NCBI RefSeq assembly: GCF_014779715.1
Contig: NZ_JACXYU010000001.1
Coordinates: 930,001-994,000 of the forward strand
Direction of reading: 5' to 3'
Source: Streptomyces chumphonensis
GTDB lineage: Bacteria > Actinomycetota > Actinomycetes > Streptomycetales > Streptomycetaceae
DNA length: 64,000 nt
Below are positions 8,901 through 16,979 of the stretch, piece by piece; the first letter of the stretch is position 1, and each line of letters starts with the position of its first letter. The notes under the pieces were generated by a model, which did not search any database, was not told where the DNA came from, and saw only the letters and a list, made by a program, of their open reading frames with translations. The position numbers were made by a program, and so were the translations under genes.

Positions 8901-9832
8901 TCCCCCGCCTCGTCGGTGTCCTCGCGGGAGCCGTCCCCGCTCCCGTCGGCCGTGTCCTCGGAATCCTCGGTGTCGTCGGACTCCTCGGCGGCCGAGACGT
9001 TCCCGGCGTCCTGGGCCTTCCCCGACTCCGGGCGCTCCGCACTCCCGGCGGCGTCGGCGCGGCGACGGCGTCGGCGCGTCGGGCGCTCGTCGGCAGCGGG
9101 CTGCTCGTCCTCGGTCTCGTCCTCGTCCTCGGCCTGTGCCGCCGCCGCGGAGGCGGCGACGCTCTGCGGCGTCTGGAAGGTGGGCTCGGTGAACACCGGC
9201 GGCTGGAAGACGGCGGTGGGCGGAAGGGCCGGCTTGGTGCGACGCCCGCGACCCACCGCCTCGGAGGCCGACGCCGGGGCGTCGTCACGCTCGTCCGCGG
9301 CGTCGGCCCTGCGCGCCCGTCGTGCGGGCTTCTCCGGCTTCTCTTCGGAGGCCTGCTCGGGCTCGCGCTGCGGGGCGGGCTCACTCTTCGCGGAGGGCTC
9401 GCCCTTCGCGGCGGGTGCCCGCTTCCTCCGCCGCCCGGAGCTCTCCGGCTCCGCGGGCGGCGTGGCGGCGGCGGTCTCGGTGGCGGGCTCCTCCCCGGCC
9501 TCGGCCGGGGCGTCGGACGCCGGGGCGCCCGAGGACTCGGCGGCGGCCGGGGCGGTGCTCTTGCGCGTGGCCCGGCGCCGGGCGCGCGGAGGCTTGACCT
9601 CCGCGGTCGGCTCGGGGGCCGAGGACCGCGCCTCGGGCTGCTCGGTGGTCGCGGCGGGGGCCTCGACCGGTCCGGCGGCCTCCTCGGGGGCGCTCTCCCG
9701 GGCCTCGGGGGCGGGGGCGGGCGGACCGGCGGGCCGTGTCGCGGCCCTGCGTCGCCTGCGCGAGGGGAGGTTGTCGCTCGGCGTGGTGTTCTCCGGGCGC
9801 TCCGCCGGAGCGGATTCTGTCGGTTCGAGCAT
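5963..9832 (-). CDS. rne: Ribonuclease E/G (RNase ES type)
   Basis: Endoribonuclease for mRNA decay and rRNA/tRNA processing. The 1289-residue product has a disordered, acidic and Arg-rich N-terminal arm (about 1-455). The catalytic core (about 460-880) has an S1 segment around SYVGNVYLGKVQNVLPS, the metal-binding aspartates in IVVDVNTGKF (about 769) and VIDFIDMV (about 812), and the Zn-link CVHCNGRG (about 871). The C-terminal arm of about 410 residues has imperfect repeats and ends in a Lys/Ala tract rich in AKK motifs. ATG at 9832 (MLEPTESAP) is chosen because homologues start there; GGGAG lies 11 bases upstream. A longer open frame reaches 9967. Disordered arms on both sides of the core are typical of the Streptomyces enzyme. 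Confidence 0.93.
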   Translation of the reverse strand: MLEPTESAPAERPENTTPSDNLPSRRRRRAATRPAGPPAPAPEARESAPEEAAGPVEAPAATTEQPEARSSAPEPTAEVKPPRARRRATRKSTAPAAAESSGAPASDAPAEAGEEPATETAAATPPAEPESSGRRRKRAPAAKGEPSAKSEPAPQREPEQASEEKPEKPARRARRADAADERDDAPASASEAVGRGRRTKPALPPTAVFQPPVFTEPTFQTPQSVAASAAAAQAEDEDETEDEQPAADERPTRRRRRRADAAGSAERPESGKAQDAGNVSAAEESDDTEDSEDTADGSGDGSREDTDEAGERPARRRRRGGRRRRRGEAGDGDGDTADHSFEDDGSGSARGAGADAAGEGRDDSAEESDGGDDEGGTSASTSSSRRRRRRRRRGGDEAPAAAESSGDDPERTVVKVREPRKKKADEGDGVQAIKGSTRLEAKKQRRREGREQGRRRVPIITEAEFLARREAVKREMIVRQSGERTQIAVLEDDVLVEHFVNKEQATSYVGNVYLGKVQNVLPSMEAAFVDIGKGRNAVLYAGEVNFEALGVSGGPRRIETALKSGQSVLVQVTKDPIGHKGARLTSQVSLPGRYLVYVPEGSMTGISRKLPDTERSRLKQILKKVVPDDAGVIVRTAAEGASEDELARDVKRLQAQWEDIQKRAQKGNAPTLLYGEPDMTVRVVRDIFNEDFTKVVVSGDEAWETIHSYVTHVAPDLSERLQRWTSEVDVFATYRIDEQLMKALDRKVWLPSGGSLVIDRTEAMIVVDVNTGKFTGQGGNLEETVTRNNLEAAEEIVRQLRLRDLGGIIVIDFIDMVLESNRDLVLRRLLECLGRDRTKHQVAEVTSLGLVQMTRKRVGQGLLESFSEPCVHCNGRGLLVHMEQAHAPAGGGGKRKKKGKGGGQPEASQAEPVAPVRPESETEPAARERPEDLEPVTEQAPKALPEPAFEPDEDLYSSIAEAEEAASRHRGRGRRRVSRKSGAPAAPAGAEAVPAGADATAEEPVSEPAVEPAPEAVPEPEPAAAPERETARTRRRGSRKVSAPAGAPKADEESAEAAVTVVAAAAEPVTAPEPAPVEAESPSAAVEPAPRGRRRVSRKVSVPAGAPKADEESAQAAVTVIPAAGTTAAPGDEPVAASATQPQPEPASSPATAESEPAPAPARRRATRRVTAPTGAPQGEAAEAIVLPAASGAETEPAEEAEEEPAKTAAKKAPAKKATAKKTAEKKTAAKKATAKKAAEKKAPAKKTAAKKTTAKRAAAKKSTAKTAATRAAAAEQPASPTVSAPTEE

Positions 9833-10051
9833 GCGCGGGTGTCTCCCGTCACGCTCCCGGATGCCACGCCTGCGCTCGCCGCGGATACGCGGCATCGGGA
9901 CGGTGTCGCGGTCCGGGGCGCGGGCGCCGCACGGGAGCTGTTGTCTCACTCGCCGGTTCCTGGCCATCCGGCCCGGCTACGGCGAAAGTCTGTCGGTGTG
10001 TGCGCCGGCCTTCCGGCGGTACCCGGGTGGCTCCCTGGTGCCTGGCACGTC
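9833..10051 (-). promoter_or_regulatory. rne leader region
   Basis: Non-coding stretch upstream of rne on the minus strand. It includes an imperfect stem formed by the GATGCC and GGCATC segments around 9859-9901. RNase E messages are autoregulated through their leader in some bacteria; whether that happens here cannot be read. No clear promoter pair was found. Confidence 0.3.
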
Positions 10052-10071
10052 GGCGGCGTCGCGACGCCGCC
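10052..10071 (-). terminator. 20-bp perfect palindrome abutting a stop codon
   Basis: GGCGGCGTCG followed directly by CGACGCCGCC lies immediately after the TAG of the DUF2344 gene (10074-10072). A second imperfect hairpin, with arms around GCGACGC-TTGTA-GCGTCGC, lies inside the last codons at 10089-10120. Together they could end the radical-SAM operon transcript. Confidence 0.5.
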
Positions 10072-10872
10072 CTACGCGGTGGGCCCGGGCGCCGTCGCGA
10101 CGCTTGTAGCGTCGCGGTCGGGCGCCAACGGATCGGCCACCGTGCCGCTCTCCTCGTCGAGCGGCCCCTGCGCCAGCCTGGTCACCGCAGCGGGGACCGG
10201 CGGCGCCAGGCCGGCCGCTGCGCGGAGACCGGACAGGACGTCGTCGGGTCGTACAGCAGGTGTCAGGTGCCGTACCACCAGGCGCAGTATCGCACAGGGA
10301 GTGGTGTCCGGCCTATCGGGCGCCTCTCCCCCGGGCGTCCGGACGACCTCCAGCGAGGCCACCGCCGCACGGGCGTCGAAGGTGCGCAACCCCTTTTTCG
10401 TCTCCCGCTGCACCTCGACGCTCGGCGCGTCGAGGAACGCCCGGACGGCCGACTCGGCCTCGGCGGGCTCGACCCTCTCCAGCCGCAGCTCCCATCGGGA
10501 GGCCGTCAGGCGGTCGGCGAAACCGGAGGTGTGGGCCTCGACCGCGTCGAGCACGTCGAGACCGGGCGGCAGGGACGCGTCGAGCAGCGCGCGCAGCGCC
10601 TGCGGCTCGCGCCGGTCGGCCAGGGCGATCTCCAGGTACTCCGCCTCGCTCGCCGTCCCGGTGGGGGCGGCGTTGGCGTAGGAGACCTTGGGGTGGGGTG
10701 TGAAACCGGCCGAGTAGGCCATCGGCACCTCGGCGCGCCGCAGCGCGCGCTCGAAGGCGCGCTGGAAGTCTCGGTGGCTGGTGAACCTCAGGCGGCCACG
10801 CTTCGTGTAGCGCAGTCGGACGCGCTGTACGGCCGGTGCGGGCGGCGGGCCTTCGGGCTGTCGCTTCCCCAG
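10072..10872 (-). CDS. DUF2344 / TIGR03936 radical-SAM-associated protein
   Basis: Partner domain of the radical-SAM protein encoded upstream; in other bacteria the two are fused. The biochemical function is unknown to me. The 266 residues contain VRLRYTKRGRLRFTSHRDF, AYSAGFTPHPKVSYANA and SEAEYLEIAL, the family signature. No ATG, GTG or TTG start fits. The CTG at 10872 would give the N-terminus (M)GKRQPEGPPPAP, with GGAGAAGGA just upstream, and I recall streptomycete homologues beginning this way. An in-frame GTG at 11058 would overlap the GNAT gene by more than 100 bases and is unlikely. The extreme C-terminus is low-complexity and hairpin-encoded. Confidence 0.8.
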   Translation of the reverse strand: MGKRQPEGPPPAPAVQRVRLRYTKRGRLRFTSHRDFQRAFERALRRAEVPMAYSAGFTPHPKVSYANAAPTGTASEAEYLEIALADRREPQALRALLDASLPPGLDVLDAVEAHTSGFADRLTASRWELRLERVEPAEAESAVRAFLDAPSVEVQRETKKGLRTFDARAAVASLEVVRTPGGEAPDRPDTTPCAILRLVVRHLTPAVRPDDVLSGLRAAAGLAPPVPAAVTRLAQGPLDEESGTVADPLAPDRDATSVATAPGPTA

Positions 10873-10933
10873 GGGTCCTTCTCCTTGCTGAACGCGCCGC
10901 CCGGAGGGGGCGCTGGGTCGATCGGGTGCAAGC

Positions 10934-11494
10934 CTAGTCCGGCGGCCGGGGTCGCGACGTCGTCGGCACCCAGTAGCGGAGCTTCTCGGCCCGGCGGTCC
11001 TCGAAGACGCCGCCGCAGCGCTCGATGACCCTGCGGGAGGCCACGTTGTCGTGGTCACAGGTGATCAGGACCGGGTCGATGCCCAACTCCGCCGCGTGGG
11101 GCAGCGCGGCCCGCAGCATCGCGGTGGCGTGCCCCCGGCGCCGGGCCGAGGGACGGACGTCGTAGCCGATGTGGCCGCCCCACTCCAGCAGCCGCTGGTT
11201 GAGGGCGTGCCGCAGGGCGAGCCGTCCGAGGTAGACCTCGCCGTCGACCCACCACCACGTCGTGGAGGGGACGTGGCCGGGCGGGCGCGGCGTCGTCTCC
11301 AGGGCCTCCGCGCGGACGCCCGCCACGTACTGGGCGAAGCCCTCCGGGCCGCCCCACCGAGCCGCGTACAGCCGGATGTCCCGGCCGATCATGGAGGCGT
11401 CGTCCGCGCCGCCGCGACCCTCCTCGCGCAGCTCGTCCATGGCGGCGAGGAAGGAGGCGTGCACCCGCTCGGTGGGCGGGACGAGTTCGGGCAC
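10934..11494 (-). CDS. GNAT family N-acetyltransferase
   Basis: Acetyl-CoA-dependent acyltransferase of unknown substrate. The 186-residue product ends in a GNAT fold with GHIGYDVRPSARRRGHATAM (acetyl-CoA loop R-x-x-G-x-A) and LITCDHDNVASRRVIERCGG, characteristic of the family. GTG at 11494 lies 5 bases after the radical-SAM stop. GGTGAAG inside the end of that gene gives 9-base spacing, so translation is probably coupled. It sits between the two halves of a radical-SAM system, but nothing links their functions beyond position. Confidence 0.85.
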   Translation of the reverse strand: MPELVPPTERVHASFLAAMDELREEGRGGADDASMIGRDIRLYAARWGGPEGFAQYVAGVRAEALETTPRPPGHVPSTTWWWVDGEVYLGRLALRHALNQRLLEWGGHIGYDVRPSARRRGHATAMLRAALPHAAELGIDPVLITCDHDNVASRRVIERCGGVFEDRRAEKLRYWVPTTSRPRPPD

Positions 11495-11499
11495 GGCCG

Positions 11500-13425
11500 C
11501 TACTTCACCACGGTCAGCGGCAGCAGCTTCTTGCCGGTCGGGCCGATCTGGATGGAGGTGTCCATCTGGGGGCAGACGCCGCAGTCGAAGCAGGGCGTCC
11601 AGCGGCAGTCCTCGACCTCGGTCTCGTCGAGGGCGTCCTGCCAGTCCTCCCACAGCCAGTCCTTGTCGAGGCCGCTGTCGAGGTGGTCCCAGGGCAGCAC
11701 CTCCTCGTAGGCGCGCTCGCGGGTCGTGTACCAGTCGACGTCGACGCCGTGGCCGGGCAGGGTCTTCGCGGCGCACTCCATCCACAGGTCGTAGCTGAAG
11801 TACTCACGCCAGCCGTCGAAACGTCCCCCGGCCTCGTAGACCGCGCGGATGACGTCGCCGACCCGGCGGTCGCCGCGCGACAGCAGCCCCTCGACGATGC
11901 CGGGCTTGCCGTCGTGGTAGCGGAAGCCGATGGACCGGCCGTACCTCTTGTCGGCGCGGATCGCGTCCCGCAGCTTGCCCAGCCGCGTGTCGGTCTCCTC
12001 GGCGGAGAGCTGGGGCGCCCACTGGAAGGGCGTGTGGGGCTTGGGCACGAACCCGCCGATGGACACGGTGCAGCGGATGTCGTTCGACCGGGAGACCTCG
12101 CGGCCCTTGGCGATGACCTTCGTCGCCATGTCCGCGATCTGGAGGACGTCCTCGTCGGTCTCGGTGGGGAGGCCGCACATGAAGTAGAGCTTCACCTGGC
12201 GCCAGCCGTTGCCGTAGGCGGTGGCGACCGTGCGGATCAGGTCCTCCTCGGAGACCATCTTGTTGATGACCTTGCGGATGCGCTCGCTGCCGCCCTCGGG
12301 AGCGAAGGTGAGTCCGGAGCGGCGTCCGTTGCGGGTCAGTTCGTTGGCCAGGTCGATGTTGAAGGCGTCGACGCGGGTGGAGGGCAGGGACAGGCCGATC
12401 TTGTCCTCCTCGTACCGGTCGGCCAGGCCCTTCGCGACGTCGCCGATCTCGCTGTGGTCGGCGGAGCTGAGGGAGAGGAGACCGACCTCCTCGAAGCCGG
12501 TGTTCTTCAGACCCTTGTCGACCATCTCGCCGATGCCGGTGATCGAACGCTCCCGAACCGGCCGGGTGATCATGCCGGCCTGGCAGAACCGGCAGCCCCG
12601 GGTACAGCCCCGGAAGATCTCGACGGACATCCGCTCGTGCACGGTCTCGGCGAGCGGGACCAGCGGCTGCTTGGGGTAGGGCCACTCGTCGAGGTCCATG
12701 ACGGTGTGCTTGGAGACCCGCCACGGCACGCCCGAGCGGTTCGGCACGACGCGGGAGATCCGGCCGTCGGCCAGGTACTCCACGTCGTAGAAGCGCGGCA
12801 CGTAGACGCCACCGGTCCGCGCGAGGCGTGTCAGCACCTCGTCGCGGCCACCCGGACGCCCCTCGGCCTTCCAGGCCCGGACGATCTCGGTCATCTCCAG
12901 GACGGCCTGCTCGCCGTCGCCGATGACGGCGCAGTCCACGAAGTCGGCGATGGGCTCGGGGTTGAACGCGGCGTGGCCGCCGGCCACCACGATCGGGTGG
13001 TCGACGGTGCGCTCGGCGGCGTCCAGGGGGATGCCCGCGAGGTCGAGGGCGGTGAGGAGGTTCGTGTACCCGAGCTCGGTGGAGAAGGAGACGCCGAAGA
13101 GGTCGAAGGCGCCGACCGGACGGTGGGCGTCGACGGTGAACTGCGGCACGCCGTGCTCCCGCATCAGCGCCTCCAGGTCCGGCCAGACGCTGTAGGTCCG
13201 CTCGGCCAGGACGCGCTCGCGCTCGTTCAGCACCTCGTAGAGGATCATGACGCCCTGGTTGGGCAGCCCGACCTCGTAGGCGTCCGGATACATCAGCGCC
13301 CAGCGGACGTCGGCCTCGTCCCACTCCTTGACCGTGGAGTTCAGTTCGCCGCCGACGTACTGGATCGGCTTCTGGACGTGCGGGAGGAGGGCCTCCAGGC
13401 GCGGGAAGACCGACTCGACAGGCAT
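11500..13425 (-). CDS. TIGR03960 family B12-binding-type radical SAM protein
   Basis: Iron-sulfur radical-SAM enzyme of 641 residues; reaction not established. After a cobalamin-binding-like N-terminal part (YPDAYEVGLPNQGVMILYEV, GVSFSTELGYTN, VVAGGHAAFNPEP) comes the cluster motif RGCTRGCRFCQAG (C-x3-C-x2-C). Then come LSLSSADHSEI, TFAPEGGSERIRKVINK and a C-terminal cysteine cluster PCFDCGVCPQMD. ATG at 13425 has GAGGA 8 bases upstream, and homologues start MPVESVFPRLE; the upstream open frame carries no family sequence. It is first of three co-directional genes (radical SAM, GNAT, DUF2344). Confidence 0.92.
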   Translation of the reverse strand: MPVESVFPRLEALLPHVQKPIQYVGGELNSTVKEWDEADVRWALMYPDAYEVGLPNQGVMILYEVLNERERVLAERTYSVWPDLEALMREHGVPQFTVDAHRPVGAFDLFGVSFSTELGYTNLLTALDLAGIPLDAAERTVDHPIVVAGGHAAFNPEPIADFVDCAVIGDGEQAVLEMTEIVRAWKAEGRPGGRDEVLTRLARTGGVYVPRFYDVEYLADGRISRVVPNRSGVPWRVSKHTVMDLDEWPYPKQPLVPLAETVHERMSVEIFRGCTRGCRFCQAGMITRPVRERSITGIGEMVDKGLKNTGFEEVGLLSLSSADHSEIGDVAKGLADRYEEDKIGLSLPSTRVDAFNIDLANELTRNGRRSGLTFAPEGGSERIRKVINKMVSEEDLIRTVATAYGNGWRQVKLYFMCGLPTETDEDVLQIADMATKVIAKGREVSRSNDIRCTVSIGGFVPKPHTPFQWAPQLSAEETDTRLGKLRDAIRADKRYGRSIGFRYHDGKPGIVEGLLSRGDRRVGDVIRAVYEAGGRFDGWREYFSYDLWMECAAKTLPGHGVDVDWYTTRERAYEEVLPWDHLDSGLDKDWLWEDWQDALDETEVEDCRWTPCFDCGVCPQMDTSIQIGPTGKKLLPLTVVK

Positions 13426-13549
13426 GGGTGGTGTCCTCGGGTACGGGGGCTGTGCTGATACGGACCGTGCTGGCGGGCCACCGGGCGTCGTGGAGCCGGG
13501 GCCCCGCCGGAGCGGCGCGGGCCACGGCACGGCGCCGCGGTGATCCTCC

Positions 13550-13555
13550 AGCGTA
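13550..13555 (-). promoter_or_regulatory. Possible -10 box of the radical-SAM operon
   Basis: TACGCT on the minus strand fits TAnnnT and would give a start near 13543 and a leader of about 118 bases. No -35 resemblance is seen at 17-18 bases. Confidence 0.3.
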
Positions 13556-13619
13556 ACCCGTCCGACGGGACCACCCGTCCCGCACCCGTCGAGCCCCCGC
13601 CGCGCGTGCGGGGTGCGGC

Positions 13620-14807
13620 TCAGGCCGACAGCGGGCGCTGTATGCGGACGGACTGGAGCATGCCGATCGCGATCCAGACGGCGAACATCGACGAACCGCC
13701 GTAGGAGACGAACGGCAGGGGCAGTCCCGCGACCGGCATGATGCCCAGCGACATGCCGATGTTCTCGAAGGACTGGAAGGCGAACCAGGCCACGATGCCG
13801 GCCGCGATGATCGTGCTGTAGAGGTCGGTCGCCTCGCGCGCGATGCGGCACGCCCGCCACAGCAGGACGGCGAGCAGCAGCAGGATGAGCGAGCCGCCCA
13901 CGAAGCCGAGCTCCTCACCGGCCACGGTGAAGATGAAGTCCGTCTGCTGCTCGGGCACGAACTGGCCGGTCGTCTGCGAGCCCTCGAACAGGCCGGTGCC
14001 GAAGAGGCCGCCGGAACCGATGGCGATGCGGGCCTGGTTCGTGTTGTAGCCGACGCCCGACGGGTCGAGGGCCGGGTTGGCGAAGGCCGCGAAGCGGTTG
14101 AGCTGGTACTCGTCGAGCAGTCCGAACAGCCACACCGCGACGGCACCGGCGGCTCCGGTGACGATCAGGCCGAACACCCAGCGGTTCGCGGCGCCCGAGG
14201 CCAGCAGCACGCCCAGGATGATCACCACGCACACCATGACCTGCCCGAGGTCGCCGACGACGGCGACGGGAAGGGCGGCCAGCGCCAGCGCCTGGACGAC
14301 GGTGCGGTGGTCGGGATGCTCCCGGTCACCCGCGTCGACCTTCGCCGACAGCAGCACCGCCATCCCCAGGATGATGGTGACCTTGATGAACTCCGAGGGC
14401 TGGATCTGCAGGCCCGGGGCGAGGTTCAGCCAGGCGCGCTCGCCGTTGATCGTGGCGCCGAGCGGGGTGTAGACGAGACCGATCAGGACGAGGGCGAGCG
14501 TGTAGAGGACCGGCATGAGCGAGCGGAGCCGCTGATGCCCTATCCAGACGACGCCGATGGCCAGGGCGACACCGATGGCCGTGTTGACCACGTGCTTGTA
14601 GAGGAACTGCTGCGGGTCGCCGCCGGTCAGCTCGGTGCGGTTGCGGGTGGCGGACCAGACGAGCAGCGCGCCGACGGCGCACAGCAGCAGCGGCACGAGC
14701 ATCAGCGGCCAGTCGAGCCGCCGGGCCAGCGAGCCGCGGGCGGTCACGCGGGACCACAGGCTCTTGGGCGGTCCGACGGCGCTGGTGTCGAAGGAGTGGA
14801 CGCTCAT
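13620..14807 (-). CDS. rodA: RodA/FtsW family peptidoglycan glycosyltransferase (SEDS)
   Basis: Membrane glycosyltransferase that polymerises lipid II with PBP2; in Streptomyces the mre-linked copy serves spore-wall synthesis more than hyphal growth. The 395 residues have about ten hydrophobic helices. SEDS landmarks include ATINGERAWLNL, QPSEFIKVTII, TDFIFTVAGEELGFVGG and LPLPFVSYGGSSM. The start ATG (14807) shares one base with the mrdA stop (TGATG), so the pair is translationally coupled. It is last gene of mreB-mreC-mreD-mrdA-rodA. Confidence 0.96.
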   Translation of the reverse strand: MSVHSFDTSAVGPPKSLWSRVTARGSLARRLDWPLMLVPLLLCAVGALLVWSATRNRTELTGGDPQQFLYKHVVNTAIGVALAIGVVWIGHQRLRSLMPVLYTLALVLIGLVYTPLGATINGERAWLNLAPGLQIQPSEFIKVTIILGMAVLLSAKVDAGDREHPDHRTVVQALALAALPVAVVGDLGQVMVCVVIILGVLLASGAANRWVFGLIVTGAAGAVAVWLFGLLDEYQLNRFAAFANPALDPSGVGYNTNQARIAIGSGGLFGTGLFEGSQTTGQFVPEQQTDFIFTVAGEELGFVGGSLILLLLAVLLWRACRIAREATDLYSTIIAAGIVAWFAFQSFENIGMSLGIMPVAGLPLPFVSYGGSSMFAVWIAIGMLQSVRIQRPLSA

Positions 14808-16966
14808 CAGCTGAACTCCGCCTCACGCCAGAACTTCACCAGCTTGGGGTCGGTGCGCTCCGCCTGCACCGTGCCGGTCGGGCTGATCCTCGGCAGGTCC
14901 TTCTCGGGCTTCGGCAGCAGGGCCTTCTTCCGGTCGATGGAGCCGTCCTCCTCGACGCCGTAGATCGCGTCGTAGAGGTTGCGGACGGCCGGACCGGAGG
15001 CGCCGGAGCCGGTGCCGGCCTGGGAGATCGTCATGACGATCGTGTAGTCGTCGGTGTACGTGGCCAGCCAGGACGTCGTCTGCTTGCCGTAGACCTGGGC
15101 GGTGCCGGTCTTGGCGTGGATCGGGATCTCGTCGTGCGGCCAGGTGGTGAAGCGCCAGGAGGCCGTACCCCGGGTGGCGACGTCCTGGAGCGCCTGGTCG
15201 ATCTGGGAGACCGTCTTCTTGGAGGCGGGCAGCTTGCCGTGCGCCGTGGGCTCGATCGTCTCGACCTCGCGGCCGTCGGGGCTGATGATCGCCTTGCCGA
15301 CGGTCGGGTCGTACAGGGTCCCGCCGTTGCTGATGGCCGCGTAGCCGGTGGCCATCTGGATCGGGGTGACGAGGATGTCGCCCTGGCCGATGGCGTAGAT
15401 GATGCTGTCGCCGGCCCGCAGCTGCATGCCCGTCTCGCAGTTCTCGCGGGCGAGCTTGGCGACGTAGTCCTTCTGCTCGTCACCGGTCTTCTTGGCGGCC
15501 TTGGCCTGCTTGCACCAGCTGTCCTTGTTCGCCTCCCAGTAGTCCTGCTTCCACTGGCGGTCGGGGATGCGGCCGGTGACCTCGTTCGGCAGGTCGATGC
15601 CGGTCTTCTTGCTGAGACCGAAGTCCTTGGCCGCCTTGTACAGGTGCTCGTCGGCCTCGCCGGGCTTCACCTTGGAGCCACCGTCCTTGCGCCACTCGGT
15701 GTGCCCGAGCCGGTAGAAGACGGTGTTGCAGGAGACCTCCAGGGCCTTGCCGAGGGTGATGGGCCCGTGGCCGGTGGACTCGAAGTTGGCGAAGCTGTGG
15801 CTGCCGAGGCTGTAGGAGCTGCTGCAGGAGTAGGTGTCGTCGAAGGGGTAGCCCGCGTTGACGGCCCCCATCGAGGAGACGACCTTGAAGATCGAGCCGG
15901 GGGCCGCCTGGCCCTGGATGGCGCGGTTGAGCAGGGGGTAGTTGGAGTTCTCCCCGGTGAGCTCGGCGTACTGCTCGGCGTCGATGCCCCCCACCCAGGC
16001 GTTCGGGTCGTAGTCGGGCTGGGAGGCCATGGCCACGATCCGGCCCGTCTTGGACTCCATGACGACGACGGCGCCGGAGTCCGCCTCGTAGGGCCGACCC
16101 GTGATCGAGTCGGTCTCCTTGCGGGCCGTCTCCATCGCCTGGTTCAGCTGGTACTCCGCGACGGCCTGCACCCGGGAGTCGATGCTGGTCACGACGGAGG
16201 ATCCGGCCACCGGCTCGTCGCTGTCGGCCATGCCGAGGACGCGGCCGAGCTTGTCCACCTCGTAGCGCAGGACGCCCGCGTCGCCGCGCAGCTGGGTGTC
16301 GTAGGAGCGTTCGAGGCCGGAGCGGCCGACCTGGTCGGAGCGCAGGAGCGGCGAATCGGTGTCCTTGGCCTTCTGCACCTCCTCGTCGGTGACCGGCGAG
16401 AGGTAGCCGAGCACCTGGGCGGTGTTGGCCTTGTAGGGCGCGGGGTAGCGGCGGACGGCGGCGGGCTCGGCGGTGATGCCGGGAAAGTCCTCACCCCGCT
16501 CGCGGATGGTGAGGGCCTGCTGGGTGGTGGCCTCGTCCGTGATGGGGATGGGCTGGTAGGGGGAGCCGTTCCAGCAGGGCTGGGGCGTCTCGTTGTTGCA
16601 CAGCCGCACCTTGTGGGCGACCTCTTCCCCGGTCATCCCCAGAACCTCGGCGACGCGGCCGAGGACGGCCTCCCCGTCGTCGCGCATCTTCATCAGCTCG
16701 GTGCGGCTGGCGGAGACGACCAGCCGGGTCTCGGTGTCGGCGAGCGGGACGCCGCGTGCGTCGTAGAGGGTGCCGCGCGGGGCGGGCTGCACGACCTGCT
16801 GGACGTGGTTGCCCGCCGCCTCCTCCTGGTACTCGTCGCCGTTGCGGATCTGGAGAAACCACAGCCGGCCGCCGAGCGTGAGGATCAGCGAGAAGACGAG
16901 GATCTGGATGGCGATCAGGCGGATGGTGACGCGCGACGTGCGCCCGGTCTCCGGAATGTTGCTCAT
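14807..16966 (-). CDS. mrdA: Penicillin-binding protein 2 (class B transpeptidase)
   Basis: Bitopic transpeptidase that cross-links peptidoglycan made by RodA. The 719-residue product has a short cytoplasmic end and one membrane helix (about 13-35, RLIAIQILVFSLILTLGG). A dimerisation domain precedes the transpeptidase domain, which carries the catalytic SIFK (about 357-360), SCN (about 411) and KTGTAQ (about 616). ATG at 16966 has GGGAGG 5 bases upstream, and the N-terminus MSNIPETGRTSRVTIRL fits the family. An upstream open frame overlaps mreD and is not used. It follows mreD by 13 bases. Confidence 0.95.
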   Translation of the reverse strand: MSNIPETGRTSRVTIRLIAIQILVFSLILTLGGRLWFLQIRNGDEYQEEAAGNHVQQVVQPAPRGTLYDARGVPLADTETRLVVSASRTELMKMRDDGEAVLGRVAEVLGMTGEEVAHKVRLCNNETPQPCWNGSPYQPIPITDEATTQQALTIRERGEDFPGITAEPAAVRRYPAPYKANTAQVLGYLSPVTDEEVQKAKDTDSPLLRSDQVGRSGLERSYDTQLRGDAGVLRYEVDKLGRVLGMADSDEPVAGSSVVTSIDSRVQAVAEYQLNQAMETARKETDSITGRPYEADSGAVVVMESKTGRIVAMASQPDYDPNAWVGGIDAEQYAELTGENSNYPLLNRAIQGQAAPGSIFKVVSSMGAVNAGYPFDDTYSCSSSYSLGSHSFANFESTGHGPITLGKALEVSCNTVFYRLGHTEWRKDGGSKVKPGEADEHLYKAAKDFGLSKKTGIDLPNEVTGRIPDRQWKQDYWEANKDSWCKQAKAAKKTGDEQKDYVAKLARENCETGMQLRAGDSIIYAIGQGDILVTPIQMATGYAAISNGGTLYDPTVGKAIISPDGREVETIEPTAHGKLPASKKTVSQIDQALQDVATRGTASWRFTTWPHDEIPIHAKTGTAQVYGKQTTSWLATYTDDYTIVMTISQAGTGSGASGPAVRNLYDAIYGVEEDGSIDRKKALLPKPEKDLPRISPTGTVQAERTDPKLVKFWREAEFS

Positions 16967-16979
16967 GAGGCCCTCCCCG

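Noticed and set aside
5837..10681. A 1614-codon open frame on the plus strand across the rne region
   Set aside because: Low-complexity Gly/Arg/Leu translation antisense to rne, whose minus-strand frame has clear RNase E motifs. High GC keeps the opposite frames open.
11683..13458. A 591-codon plus-strand frame opposite the radical-SAM gene
   Set aside because: Shadow frame; the minus strand contains the CxxxCxxC cluster and C-terminal Cys motif.
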